Source: Acidimicrobiia bacterium (GTDB taxonomy: Bacteria; Actinomycetota; Acidimicrobiia; IMCC26256; JAENVU01). Taken from it: a DNA stretch of 5,463 bases. Both the position numbers and the translations under genes were made by a program. A model generated the notes under the pieces. The model did not search any database and was not told the origin of the DNA. It saw only the letters and a program-made list of their open reading frames with translations. The DNA lies in contig JANYLF010000025.1 of NCBI GenBank assembly GCA_025357995.1, forward strand, positions 1 through 5,463, read 5' to 3'. This document shows positions 1 to 5,463 of this stretch, one piece after another (position 1 is the first letter of the stretch; every line of letters starts with the position of its first letter).

Positions 1-761
1 GGGCCACCGAGGGTCAGCGCCCGCACGGCATCGATGACCGCGGTCACCGGTTGATGATTGGCGAACGCCTGCAACCAGCCCGGCATCGTGTGGACCGGCA
101 CGAACGCGGCGGACGCGAAGACGAGTACCGCCACGATAGGGAAAAACGCGGCCTGCGCCGTCTCTGCATTGGGGGCGATGAGGCCGAGGAGTGCCGACAG
201 CCACGACAACGCGTAGGAGAAGAAGAGCACGATCCCGAGCGCGCCGATCAGCCCGAGCGCGCCCGCGTGATAGTGGAAGCCGACCAGAAACCCCATCGCG
301 GTCATCACGATGACCACGAACACGTTTCGCACGAGATCCGCGGTCGTGCGCCCCACGAGCACTGCGGAGCGCGCCATTGGCAACGATCGAAATCGCTCGA
401 TCAACCCTGCCTGCAAGTCCTCCGCGAGACCCACACCGGTGTTGAGCGCGCCGAACGTGACCGACTGCACCCACACTCCCGCCATGAGGAAGTCGACGTA
501 GGGCACGCCCGGGATGTGGATCGCGCCACCGAACACGTAGCGGAACATCAACACGAAGATGATCGGCTGCACTGTCGAGAACACCATGAGTTCGGGGTTG
601 CGGGTGAGGCGCAGCAGATTGCGCCACGTCATGGTGAGCGCGTCGCTCACCACCCCACCGAGCTTGGGCCGCGCCTCGCGTGCGAGCGTGGCCGGATCGA
701 TCGTGGCTGGATCGATCATGGCCGTATCGATCGTGGTCGAATCCACCGTGGTCGGGGTCAT
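1..761 (-). CDS. ABC-2 type transporter permease (DrrB-like), 3' end cut by window edge
   Basis: This is the membrane subunit of a two-component ABC exporter and should pair with the ATPase encoded just upstream on the same strand. Translating the minus strand from the ATG at 761-759 gives 253 uninterrupted codons before the window edge, so the C-terminus is missing. Visible parts are a short cytosolic N-terminus with pentapeptide repeats (about residues 5-25), a region before the first helix (TMTWRNLLRLTRNPELMVF), and hydrophobic segments at about 57-78, 92-112, 141-163, 167-190 and 205-223. The ABC-2 family core motif is at about 119-146 (GLIERFRSLPMARSAVLVGR). A sixth helix is expected beyond the edge. 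The last readable part, NHQPVTAVIDAVRAL, matches the usual stretch before it. The start is set by the ATGA overlap with the ATPase stop codon, which suggests translational coupling. The family exports drugs, lipids or polysaccharides; the substrate here is unknown. Confidence 0.93.
   Translation of the reverse strand, partial: MTPTTVDSTTIDTAMIDPATIDPATLAREARPKLGGVVSDALTMTWRNLLRLTRNPELMVFSTVQPIIFVLMFRYVFGGAIHIPGVPYVDFLMAGVWVQSVTFGALNTGVGLAEDLQAGLIERFRSLPMARSAVLVGRTTADLVRNVFVVIVMTAMGFLVGFHYHAGALGLIGALGIVLFFSYALSWLSALLGLIAPNAETAQAAFFPIVAVLVFASAAFVPVHTMPGWLQAFANHQPVTAVIDAVRALTLGG
679..753. repeat. Imperfect 15-bp tandem repeat, 4 clear units plus 1 degenerate
   Basis: Units on the plus strand start at 694 (GGATCGATCGTGGCT), 709 (GGATCGATCATGGCC), 724 (GTATCGATCGTGGTC) and 739 (GAATCCACCGTGGTC). 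Neighbouring units agree at 12-13 of 15 positions. A fifth, weaker unit at 679-693 matches the consensus at 11 of 15. The array lies in the first 28 codons of the permease gene and encodes tandem pentapeptides on the minus strand (TVDST, TIDTA, MIDPA, TIDPA, TLARE). Because the period is five codons, changes in copy number would not shift the reading frame. Confidence 0.75.
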
Positions 762-1726
762 ACCGTCACCTCTGCATCGGACTCGGACACGGACTCCGCG
801 GTATGTCCGGTGAGTTCGAGGAACACATCGTCGAGGGTGGGCTCGCGCACATCCACTCCCTCGACCGCAATGCCGGCGGCGTCGAGCGCGCGGACGGCCG
901 CGACGACCGCGCGACTGCCGTCGGCAACTTGGATCGCCACGCCGTTCGCAGTGTCGGCCAACGTCGGAGTGCCGACCGACGAGAGCGCGGCGCGCGTGCG
1001 GTCCACGTCGTCGAGCGCGACCGAGACCTCGATGTGTGTCGAACCGATGCGGCCCTTGAGCTCCGACGCGGTACCTTCCGCAATCACGCGACCGTGATCG
1101 ATGACCACGATCTGATCTGCAAGCCGGTCGGCTTCTTCGAGGTACTGCGTGGTGAGCAACACGGTGGTGCCGTCGGCGACAAGCTCACCGATGATCGCCC
1201 AGAGATCGAGGCGCGACCCGGGGTCGAGCCCCGTCGTCGGCTCATCGAGGAAGAGCACCGGCGGACGATGCACCAACGCGGCGGCGAGGTCGAGCCGGCG
1301 GCGCATGCCTCCGGAGTACGTCTTGAGCGACCGATCCCCGGCGTCGCTGAGGCCGAACCGGCCAAGCAACTCGTCGGCACGCGCGGCGGCTTCGCGCTTT
1401 GGCAGGTGACACAACCGACCGACGAGACGCAGATTCTCTCGACCGGTCAAGACTTCGTCGACGGCGGCGTACTGCCCGGCCAGCCCTATGCGCAGGCGCA
1501 CCGACTCGGGGTACTGCGCGACGTCGATACCGAGCACGGACGCGCGCCCGTGTTCGACCGGAAGAATCGTGGTGAGGATGCGCACCGCGGTGGTCTTGCC
1601 CGCGCCGTTCGGACCCAACAGGCCGAGCACGGTCCCCGCCTCGACCGCAAAGGACACGCCATCGAGCGCGACGACCTCGCCGAACTGTTTCCGGACGTCT
1701 TCCACCACAATCGTCGGATCGCTCAT
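758..1726 (-). CDS. ABC transporter ATP-binding protein, DrrA-like drug exporter family
   Basis: This is the cytoplasmic ATPase that powers the neighbouring ABC-2 permease. From ATG 1726 it is 322 residues, normal for the DrrA family. Motifs in order: Walker A GPNGAGKTT at 38-46, Q-loop glutamine at 85 (GLAGQ), signature YSGGM at 137-141, Walker B VLFLDEP at 157-163, D-loop GLDP at 166-169. The usual switch histidine is replaced by Gln194 (LTTQYLEEAD), as is typical of the DrrA family. The C-terminal PTLDDVFLELTGHTAE (about 296-311) is also diagnostic of DrrA-type subunits. The stop overlaps the permease start by 4 bases (ATGA). The start is uncertain: GTG at 1750 and ATG at 1747 are in frame and would add eight or seven residues. 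I chose 1726 because homologous domains begin close to it and because 1750 lies inside the inverted repeat. No convincing Shine-Dalgarno sequence precedes any of the three. Probably controlled by the divergent MarR protein. Confidence 0.95.
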   Translation of the reverse strand: MSDPTIVVEDVRKQFGEVVALDGVSFAVEAGTVLGLLGPNGAGKTTAVRILTTILPVEHGRASVLGIDVAQYPESVRLRIGLAGQYAAVDEVLTGRENLRLVGRLCHLPKREAAARADELLGRFGLSDAGDRSLKTYSGGMRRRLDLAAALVHRPPVLFLDEPTTGLDPGSRLDLWAIIGELVADGTTVLLTTQYLEEADRLADQIVVIDHGRVIAEGTASELKGRIGSTHIEVSVALDDVDRTRAALSSVGTPTLADTANGVAIQVADGSRAVVAAVRALDAAGIAVEGVDVREPTLDDVFLELTGHTAESVSESDAEVTV

Positions 1727-1748
1727 GCCGGAGATGATGGCACACATC

Positions 1749-1765
1749 ACTTGAAGAGTTCAAGT
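1749..1765. promoter_or_regulatory. Perfect 17-bp inverted repeat, putative MarR operator
   Basis: The sequence ACTTGAAGAGTTCAAGT has two perfect 7-base arms around a 3-base centre. It lies 22 bp upstream of the chosen ATPase start and overlaps the alternative GTG start at 1750. Its size and symmetry fit the sites bound by dimeric winged-helix MarR proteins, and the divergent gene encodes one. Binding here would block transcription or initiation of the leftward ATPase-permease operon. The symmetry is seen directly; the protein that binds it is inferred. Confidence 0.65.
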
Positions 1766-1775
1766 ATTTGATTGT

Positions 1776-1786
1776 TCAACCGTTGA
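1776..1786. promoter_or_regulatory. Second inverted repeat overlapping the marR -35 box, putative operator
   Basis: The sequence TCAACCGTTGA has perfect 5-base arms around one base. It shares the TTGA/TCAA half-site with the larger repeat at 1749-1765 and overlaps the proposed -35 box (1783-1788) of the rightward marR gene. A repressor bound here would compete with RNA polymerase, giving autoregulation. Between the two repeats there is another half-site pair, TTGATTGTTCAA at 1768-1779. Confidence 0.5.
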
Positions 1787-1810
1787 GTATGCCAACGGGG
1801 CGGCTACGCT
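1783..1810 (+). promoter_or_regulatory. Predicted promoter of marR-exporter operon, probably leaderless
   Basis: A -35-like TTGAGT (1783-1788) and a -10-like TACGCT (1805-1810) are separated by 16 bases. The -10 fits the actinobacterial TANNNT pattern. Only six bases lie between it and the ATG at 1817, so transcription would begin at or next to the start codon. No Shine-Dalgarno sequence is visible upstream, which agrees with a leaderless mRNA. This is pattern-based; the start point is not proven. Confidence 0.5.
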
Positions 1811-1816
1811 GGGTCG

Positions 1817-2269
1817 ATGGCGCGCAAGGCACAGATCGCGGAGGAGACCTGGGCGGCGTTCAGCCAGGTGATGACCACGTTCAAACACTCCTTCCTCGAC
1901 ATCTCTCGCCACCTGGATCTCACGCCCGGGGAACTCCAAGCGCTCAAGGCGCTCGACCCTGATCACCCCCAGCCGATGGGCGCGCTCGCCGGCGAGCTGC
2001 GCTGTGATGCGTCGAACATCACCTGGCTCGCCGATCGCCTGGAAGCGCGTGGCCTCGTCGAACGTCACACCGCGCCGGCGGACCGGCGCGTCAAGACCCT
2101 CGCGCTCACCGAGGCCGGCCGCGCGGTGCGCGTCCAGATCGCGGAGCACTTCCGCACTCCCCCTCCGGAGTTGCTCGCACTGCCGGTGCACGAACTGCGC
2201 GCGCTGCGCCACCTGTTGCACAAGTGCATCGAGGAACCACTTCCCCCGACCAAAGAGGCAACGCAGTAA
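1817..2269 (+). CDS. MarR-family winged-helix transcriptional regulator
   Basis: This is a 150-residue dimeric DNA-binding repressor of the MarR family, usually released from DNA by small phenolic or drug-like ligands or by oxidation. Visible parts: an N-terminal dimerisation helix (about 8-33), the winged helix-turn-helix at about 35-103 with the LTPGELQAL helix, the recognition helix (about 64-78, DASNITWLADRLEARG), and the wing with the conserved DRR-VKTLALTEAGR segment (89-102). The C-terminal helices (about 105-140) would complete the dimer interface. Two cysteines, 63 and 137, are present, but no known redox-sensing arrangement is evident. It is transcribed divergently from the DrrAB-type operon and directly upstream of an ABC exporter whose ATG overlaps its TAA stop. 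This is the classic layout for a local efflux repressor. The target genes are inferred from position; the ligand is unknown. Confidence 0.95.
   Translation: MARKAQIAEETWAAFSQVMTTFKHSFLDISRHLDLTPGELQALKALDPDHPQPMGALAGELRCDASNITWLADRLEARGLVERHTAPADRRVKTLALTEAGRAVRVQIAEHFRTPPPELLALPVHELRALRHLLHKCIEEPLPPTKEATQ
2252..2258 (+). promoter_or_regulatory. Ribosome binding site supporting exporter start at 2269
   Basis: AAAGAGG lies 10 bases upstream of the ATG at 2269, inside the last codons of the marR gene. It supports this start over in-frame ATGs at 2275, 2287 and 2290. Together with the TAATG overlap it suggests coupled translation of the regulator and the exporter. Confidence 0.55.
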
Positions 2270-4191
2270 TGCAGATGCATCAAACCATGATGGGATTCCG
2301 GCACGACCCGGACGCCGTGCGCGGAAAGCAGGTGGAGCGCGCGCTGATCCGGCGAGTCGCCGGCATGACCCGCCCGTATCGCAAGGCATTGATCGGGTTC
2401 TTGATCACCGTCGTGGTGCTCGCCGGAATCGGCGTCGTCCCAGCGTTCCTCTTCAAGGTCCTCGTCGACGACGCCCTCGGTTCCAAGGACAAACAGCTCG
2501 TGCTCGAACTCGCGACGGCGTTCGTCGGGGTGGCGTTTGCCAACGCCGCGCTCGGCGTCCTCCAGCGGTGGTACTCCGCCACGGTCGGAGAGGGCCTGAT
2601 CTACGACATGCGGGTCGCGTTGTTCGATCACGTCCAACGTCTTCCCATTTCGTTCTTCACACGCGTGCAGACCGGCGCGCTCATGAGCCGAATGAACGGA
2701 GATGTCGTCGGGGCCCAACAGGCGGTGACGAACACGATCGGCACGGTCGTCCAGAACATCATCACGCTTGCCATCACCCTCTCCGTGATGTTCACACTCG
2801 AGTGGCGGCTGACCCTGCTGACCCTCGTCGCGCTGCCCGCGTTCATCGTCCCCGCCCGCCGGATCGGTCGGAAGCTCCAGGTGATCACGCGCGACGGCTT
2901 CATGGTCAACGCGTCCATGAGCAACACGATCGCCGAACGCTTCAACGTCGCCGGCGCGCTCGTCGTGAAGCTCTTTGGTCGCCAGGATCGGGAGCGCGAC
3001 GAATTCGCGATTCGCGCCGCGCAGGTTCGTGACATCGGCGTCGGGTCCGCGATGTACACGCGCCTCCTGATGGTGGCGCTCGGCTTCGTCGCCGCGGTCG
3101 GGACGGCCATCGTGTACTTCGTCGGCGGCCGGATGGTGATCGACCGCACGATCTCGATCGGAACCCTCGTCGCGCTGACCCTGCTGGTCTCACAGATCTA
3201 TCAACCGCTCACCCAGCTCACCAACGCTCGCGTCGATGTGCTCACCGCGCTCGTGAGCTTCGAGCGCGTGTTCGAAGTGCTCGACTTCCCCGCCCTCGTG
3301 GCCGAGAAGCCCGGCGCCTACGACCTCATCGAGCCGACCGGCCGCATCGAGATCGACCACGTCTGGTTCCGCCACCCGGCACCCGCCGTGAGCTCCCTGC
3401 CATCGCTCGAGGAAGGGATGCCCGAGCTCGAAACCGAACCCAGTGATTGGATCCTGCGCGAAGTGAGCCTGACCGTGGAGCCGGGTGAGCTGGTCGCGCT
3501 GGTCGGCCCGTCCGGCGCAGGGAAGACCACCACCGCGATGCTGATCCCGCGGATCGCCGACGTGGAACAAGGGGCCGTTCGCCTCGATGGCCACGATGTC
3601 CGCGATCTCACGCTCTCGTCGATCGGCGACGCCGTCGGCTTCGTCATGCAGGACCCGCACCTCTTCCACGACACCATCCGCGCGAACCTGCGCTACGCAA
3701 AACCCGATGCCACGGACGCGGAACTCGTTGCGGCGTGTCGCGCGGCACGCATTCACGACCAGATCGCAACCCTTCCCGATGGTTACGACACCATCGTCGG
3801 CGAGCGCGGATATCGGATGTCCGGCGGCGAAAAGCAGCGGCTGGCAATCGCGCGCGTGTTGCTCAAGCAACCGGCAATCGTCATTCTCGACGAAGCGACG
3901 TCACACCTGGACTCCGAGTCCGAATCCGCGATCCAGCGCGCGCTCGACGCGGCCTTGAGCGGCCGAACCGCCATCGTGATCGCGCACCGCTTGTCGACGA
4001 TCATGAACGCGGATCGCATCCTCGTACTCGACAACGGTGAAGTAGTGGAAACCGGTACGCACGAGATGTTGCTCGCGCGCGGTGGGCTCTACGCCGACCT
4101 GTACCGGACACAACTCGATCGCGAAACCGCCCATGAAGGCGACGATCACCCAGCCGGCGAGCCGCTTCCGCGAGCCGCCGAATCGGCGTGA
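2269..4191 (+). CDS. ABC half-exporter: fused transmembrane and ATPase domains (multidrug/lipid type)
   Basis: This is a 640-residue inner-membrane exporter subunit that should dimerise. Six hydrophobic helices fall at about 40-62, 79-100, 157-177, 180-197, 265-286 and 296-313. The intracellular loops carry the family pattern RLPISFFTRVQTGALMSRM (124-142). The ATPase has Walker A GPSGAGKTT at 413-421, Q-loop Gln461 (VMQDPHLF), signature MSGGEKQR from 517, Walker B ending at Asp541, catalytic Glu542, D-loop HLDS and switch His573 (IAHRLST). All catalytic residues are present, so the site should be active and could work as a homodimer. About 25 residues (370-394) are inserted between the VWFRHP strand and the next strand of the ATPase, and the A-loop tyrosine is a histidine (His369). 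I recall similar insertions in an actinobacterial subfamily. The C-terminal tail after about 615 is acidic and Pro/Ala-rich. The start is set by TAATG overlap and the upstream AAAGAGG. The substrate is unknown; drug efflux is inferred from the MarR partner. Confidence 0.96.
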   Translation: MQMHQTMMGFRHDPDAVRGKQVERALIRRVAGMTRPYRKALIGFLITVVVLAGIGVVPAFLFKVLVDDALGSKDKQLVLELATAFVGVAFANAALGVLQRWYSATVGEGLIYDMRVALFDHVQRLPISFFTRVQTGALMSRMNGDVVGAQQAVTNTIGTVVQNIITLAITLSVMFTLEWRLTLLTLVALPAFIVPARRIGRKLQVITRDGFMVNASMSNTIAERFNVAGALVVKLFGRQDRERDEFAIRAAQVRDIGVGSAMYTRLLMVALGFVAAVGTAIVYFVGGRMVIDRTISIGTLVALTLLVSQIYQPLTQLTNARVDVLTALVSFERVFEVLDFPALVAEKPGAYDLIEPTGRIEIDHVWFRHPAPAVSSLPSLEEGMPELETEPSDWILREVSLTVEPGELVALVGPSGAGKTTTAMLIPRIADVEQGAVRLDGHDVRDLTLSSIGDAVGFVMQDPHLFHDTIRANLRYAKPDATDAELVAACRAARIHDQIATLPDGYDTIVGERGYRMSGGEKQRLAIARVLLKQPAIVILDEATSHLDSESESAIQRALDAALSGRTAIVIAHRLSTIMNADRILVLDNGEVVETGTHEMLLARGGLYADLYRTQLDRETAHEGDDHPAGEPLPRAAESA

Positions 4192-4271
4192 TCTCTCCCT
4201 GACCCGGAGGCGTCACCGTCTCGCCGGTACCATCGGGAACCCGATCCGACCCGAATGGCGTTCACGATCGA
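4192..4271. other. Intergenic gap between exporter and SGNH hydrolase genes
   Basis: This 80-bp gap has no credible gene and no stem followed by a T-run, so no intrinsic terminator is visible. It contains a TANNNT-like hexamer TACCAT at 4228-4233, with no good -35 box at proper spacing, and the palindrome at 4232-4245. The gap suggests that the downstream gene has its own promoter, but read-through from the exporter cannot be excluded. Confidence 0.5.
4232..4245. repeat. 14-bp inverted repeat upstream of SGNH hydrolase gene
   Basis: ATCGGGAACCCGAT has perfect 6-base arms around two bases, 26 bp before the ATG at 4272. A two-base loop is too tight for a good RNA hairpin and no T-run follows, so a DNA-binding site is more likely than a terminator. 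The overlap with the TACCAT hexamer would suit a repressor site. A chance palindrome in GC-rich DNA remains possible. Confidence 0.4.
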
Positions 4272-5363
4272 ATGGCCGATCCCGAAATTCTTCCCTCGTC
4301 CCGCCGGCGCGTGGCGCGCACCGAGCGGACCGAGCGGCGGCGGCGCCTCCGGCGGATCGCCAGCTCCGTTAGCGCCGGTGCCGTCGTCATCGCTGCGATT
4401 GCGGTTGCGCTCGTGCTCACCAACGTCCTGCACATTCCCGGGAGTGACAACGCTCATACCACCGTGGCCGCTCCGGCACATTCGAGTCCGACCAGCACCA
4501 CTCGTCCGCGCCGGACGATCGTTCACCGAGCACTCACCCCCGACCAACCGCTACGGCTGTGGATCGCTGGCGACTCTCTCGCCGGATCGATCGGTCCGTC
4601 GCTCGGTGACCTAACCGCCAACACCGGCGTGGTGCAACCGCAGTACGACTCGCGCGTCTCGAGCGGCCTGCTCAACCCGAACTTCTTCAACTGGCCGAAG
4701 GAAGCTGCGACGCAACTCGCGCTCGTCGATCCCGAGGTCGTCGTGTTCGTGGTCGGCACGAACGATGGCGTCGTGTGGAGCGCAAACCGCGCCGACGACT
4801 ACCGCCTTCGCACCGAGGCCATGATGCGCGAACTCGTCGGCACGAAACATCGACAGGTCTACTGGGTGGGCGCGCCCGTCGCGAAGGCGAAGAGTCTCGA
4901 AGCCGGGGTGCTCAACGTGAACCTGATCGCCCGCGCCGCGGCACACGCAGTTCACGGCGTGACCTACGTGGACGCCCACGCGCTCTTCGACGACGACCAA
5001 GGCCACTACCAACAGACCTTCGTCGACGATCTCGGTCACCGTCAGGTCATGCGCGCCGACGACGGCGTGCACTTCTCGGTGGCGGGTGCCGACTACATCA
5101 GCCGCGCGATCTTCGCCCTGTTCGACACGGAGTGGCGGGTCACCGCGCAATCGGTTCCGGGCGCGGCCAAGCGGGTGCTCGAAACGAAGGGATCGACGCA
5201 GGTACCGGGCACGCACAAGGATGTGGGTTCGCAGGTGAGCAACCCACCGACCTCGACCACGCGTCCGGTGTCCTCCGGCTCGAGCAGTACGTCGACGTCG
5301 TCGAGTTCGTCGACCACCAGCTCCAGCTCGACGACGACTTCCAGCTCGAACCCCGGCCCGTAG
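4272..5363 (+). CDS. Membrane-anchored extracytoplasmic SGNH/GDSL hydrolase (DUF459-like)
   Basis: This 363-residue protein carries a probable serine esterase or acyl-transfer domain of the SGNH fold, outside the membrane. An Arg-rich N-terminus (11-28) precedes one hydrophobic helix (about 34-53), giving a type II signal anchor. A Ser/Thr/Pro linker (about 60-90) leads to the catalytic domain (about 94-285). Block I is IAGDSLAGS with nucleophile Ser102; the block II glycine is probably Gly132 (SRVSSGLL); block III is GTND with Asn164; block V is DGVH with Asp264 and His267. All four SGNH positions are therefore present. The overall pattern, including NPNFFNWP and YVDAHALFDD, resembles periplasmic DUF459 proteins. 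The tail after about 325 is almost all Ser and Thr, suggesting a cell-wall-spanning or glycosylated region. PTSTTRP occurs in both linkers. No clear Shine-Dalgarno sequence precedes the ATG; no in-frame ATG was seen just upstream. The substrate is unknown; cell-envelope ester chemistry is a guess. Confidence 0.88.
   Translation: MADPEILPSSRRRVARTERTERRRRLRRIASSVSAGAVVIAAIAVALVLTNVLHIPGSDNAHTTVAAPAHSSPTSTTRPRRTIVHRALTPDQPLRLWIAGDSLAGSIGPSLGDLTANTGVVQPQYDSRVSSGLLNPNFFNWPKEAATQLALVDPEVVVFVVGTNDGVVWSANRADDYRLRTEAMMRELVGTKHRQVYWVGAPVAKAKSLEAGVLNVNLIARAAAHAVHGVTYVDAHALFDDDQGHYQQTFVDDLGHRQVMRADDGVHFSVAGADYISRAIFALFDTEWRVTAQSVPGAAKRVLETKGSTQVPGTHKDVGSQVSNPPTSTTRPVSSGSSSTSTSSSSSTTSSSSTTTSSSNPGP
5244..5348 (+). 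repeat. Low-complexity Ser/Thr codon tract
   Basis: The 3' end of the SGNH hydrolase gene is built from TCG, ACG, AGC and ACC codons, giving an irregular trinucleotide tract with repeated CCAGCTC and GTCGTCGAG-like words. It encodes roughly 30 residues that are nearly all Ser and Thr. Such tracts tend to vary in length between strains through slippage or unequal recombination. Confidence 0.6.
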
Positions 5364-5367
5364 GCCG
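5354..5367 (+). other. Small inverted repeat over the SGNH hydrolase stop codon
   Basis: CGGCC and GGCCG form a 5-base stem around a CGTA loop and span the TAG stop at 5361-5363. It could be a weak RNA hairpin at the end of the transcript, but there is no T-run, so it is not a standard intrinsic terminator. Confidence 0.25.
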
Positions 5368-5421
5368 ACCGGACGAGCCTCGCGTCGACCCTCGCTTGGG
5401 ATTGGCCCGGAGGTGCGTCGG

Positions 5422-5427
5422 TAGGCT
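5422..5427 (+). promoter_or_regulatory. Possible -10 box of the rightmost gene
   Basis: TAGGCT fits TANNNT and ends eight bases before the ATG at 5436, an arrangement similar to the marR promoter and suggesting another leaderless or near-leaderless mRNA. TTGG-like hexamers upstream (5396-5401 and 5402-5407) give spacers of 20 and 14 bases, neither ideal, so the -35 box is unclear. Confidence 0.35.
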
Positions 5428-5435
5428 CCCTGGCC

Positions 5436-5463
5436 ATGACTGACACGCAAGCAGCCGCGGTCG
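5436..5463 (+). CDS. Start of an unidentified gene, cut by the right window edge
   Basis: The ATG at 5436 opens nine codons (MTDTQAAAV) before the sequence ends. The Thr/Asp/Gln/Ala start and the TAGGCT box just upstream are typical of a real actinobacterial gene start, and the preceding 72 bp hold no other gene. The product cannot be identified from so few residues. Confidence 0.45.

Noticed and set aside
51..1097. Plus-strand open frame of 348 codons
   Set aside because: It runs antisense to both the permease and the ATPase, has a very Arg/His/Glu-rich composition, and its end decays into low-complexity Ser/Thr/Ala. It is a shadow.
680..1771. Long plus-strand open frame of 363 codons
   Set aside because: It lies opposite the DrrA-like ATPase, whose motifs are unmistakable. 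The translation is rich in Arg, His and Asp with no domain, as expected of an antisense shadow in GC-rich DNA.
1763..1795. Minus-strand promoter for the ATPase gene (TTGGCA at 1795-1790 with AATACT at 1768-1763)
   Set aside because: The spacer is 21 bases, too long for a normal promoter, and other pairings give poor -10 boxes. A promoter must exist nearby but I could not place it.
1760..2389. Minus-strand open frame of 209 codons across marR
   Set aside because: It covers the operator region and the MarR gene in antisense. The MarR reading has a full winged-helix domain; this frame has none.
3190..3870. Minus-strand open frame of 226 codons inside the exporter
   Set aside because: It is antisense to the ATPase domain, whose motifs are fully conserved in the plus frame.
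4192..4271. Intrinsic terminator after the exporter gene
   Set aside because: The only clear inverted repeat has a two-base centre and no following T-run.
4611..5450. Minus-strand open frame of 279 codons opposite the SGNH gene
   Set aside because: The plus frame holds the four SGNH blocks, a membrane anchor and a linker. The minus frame is Arg/Val/His-rich without motifs.

Overview
This 5.46-kb window is GC-rich and gene-dense, and looks chromosomal and actinobacterial. The evidence is strong G/C bias at third codon positions, a DrrAB-type ABC exporter, an actinobacterial-style ABC half-exporter with a linker insertion, a membrane-anchored SGNH protein with Ser/Thr/Pro linkers, and TANNNT -10 boxes close to start codons, as in leaderless actinobacterial genes. 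Acidimicrobiia is a reasonable guess, but nothing here proves it. I see no rRNA, tRNA, CRISPR array, insertion sequence or phage gene.

Region 1 (1-1726, minus strand) is a two-gene operon for a DrrAB-type ABC-2 exporter: the ATPase (758-1726), then the membrane permease (starting at 761 and running off the left edge). The two genes share a 4-base ATGA overlap. The permease begins with an imperfect 15-bp tandem repeat that encodes pentapeptides.

Region 2 (1727-1816) is a divergent control region. It holds five TTGA/TCAA half-sites in alternating orientation within 36 bp, including a perfect 17-bp inverted repeat beside the ATPase gene and an 11-bp one over the likely -35 box of the rightward gene. 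This is the most interesting non-coding feature in the window.

Region 3 (1817-4191, plus strand) is a second operon: a MarR-family repressor, then a 640-residue ABC half-exporter whose start codon overlaps the repressor stop (TAATG). The simplest model is that the MarR protein binds the divergent region and controls both its own operon with the fused exporter and the leftward DrrAB-type pump. One ligand-responsive switch would then govern two structurally different ABC exporters, probably for drug or toxic-metabolite efflux. The substrate cannot be read from the sequence.

Region 4 (4192-5363, plus strand) follows an 80-bp gap with a 14-bp palindrome. It encodes a membrane-anchored extracytoplasmic SGNH/GDSL hydrolase of the DUF459 type, with Ser/Thr-rich linkers on both sides of the catalytic domain. 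It is probably a separate transcription unit acting at the cell envelope. Region 5 (5364-5463) is a short intergenic stretch with a TANNNT box and the first nine codons of another gene, cut off by the window edge.
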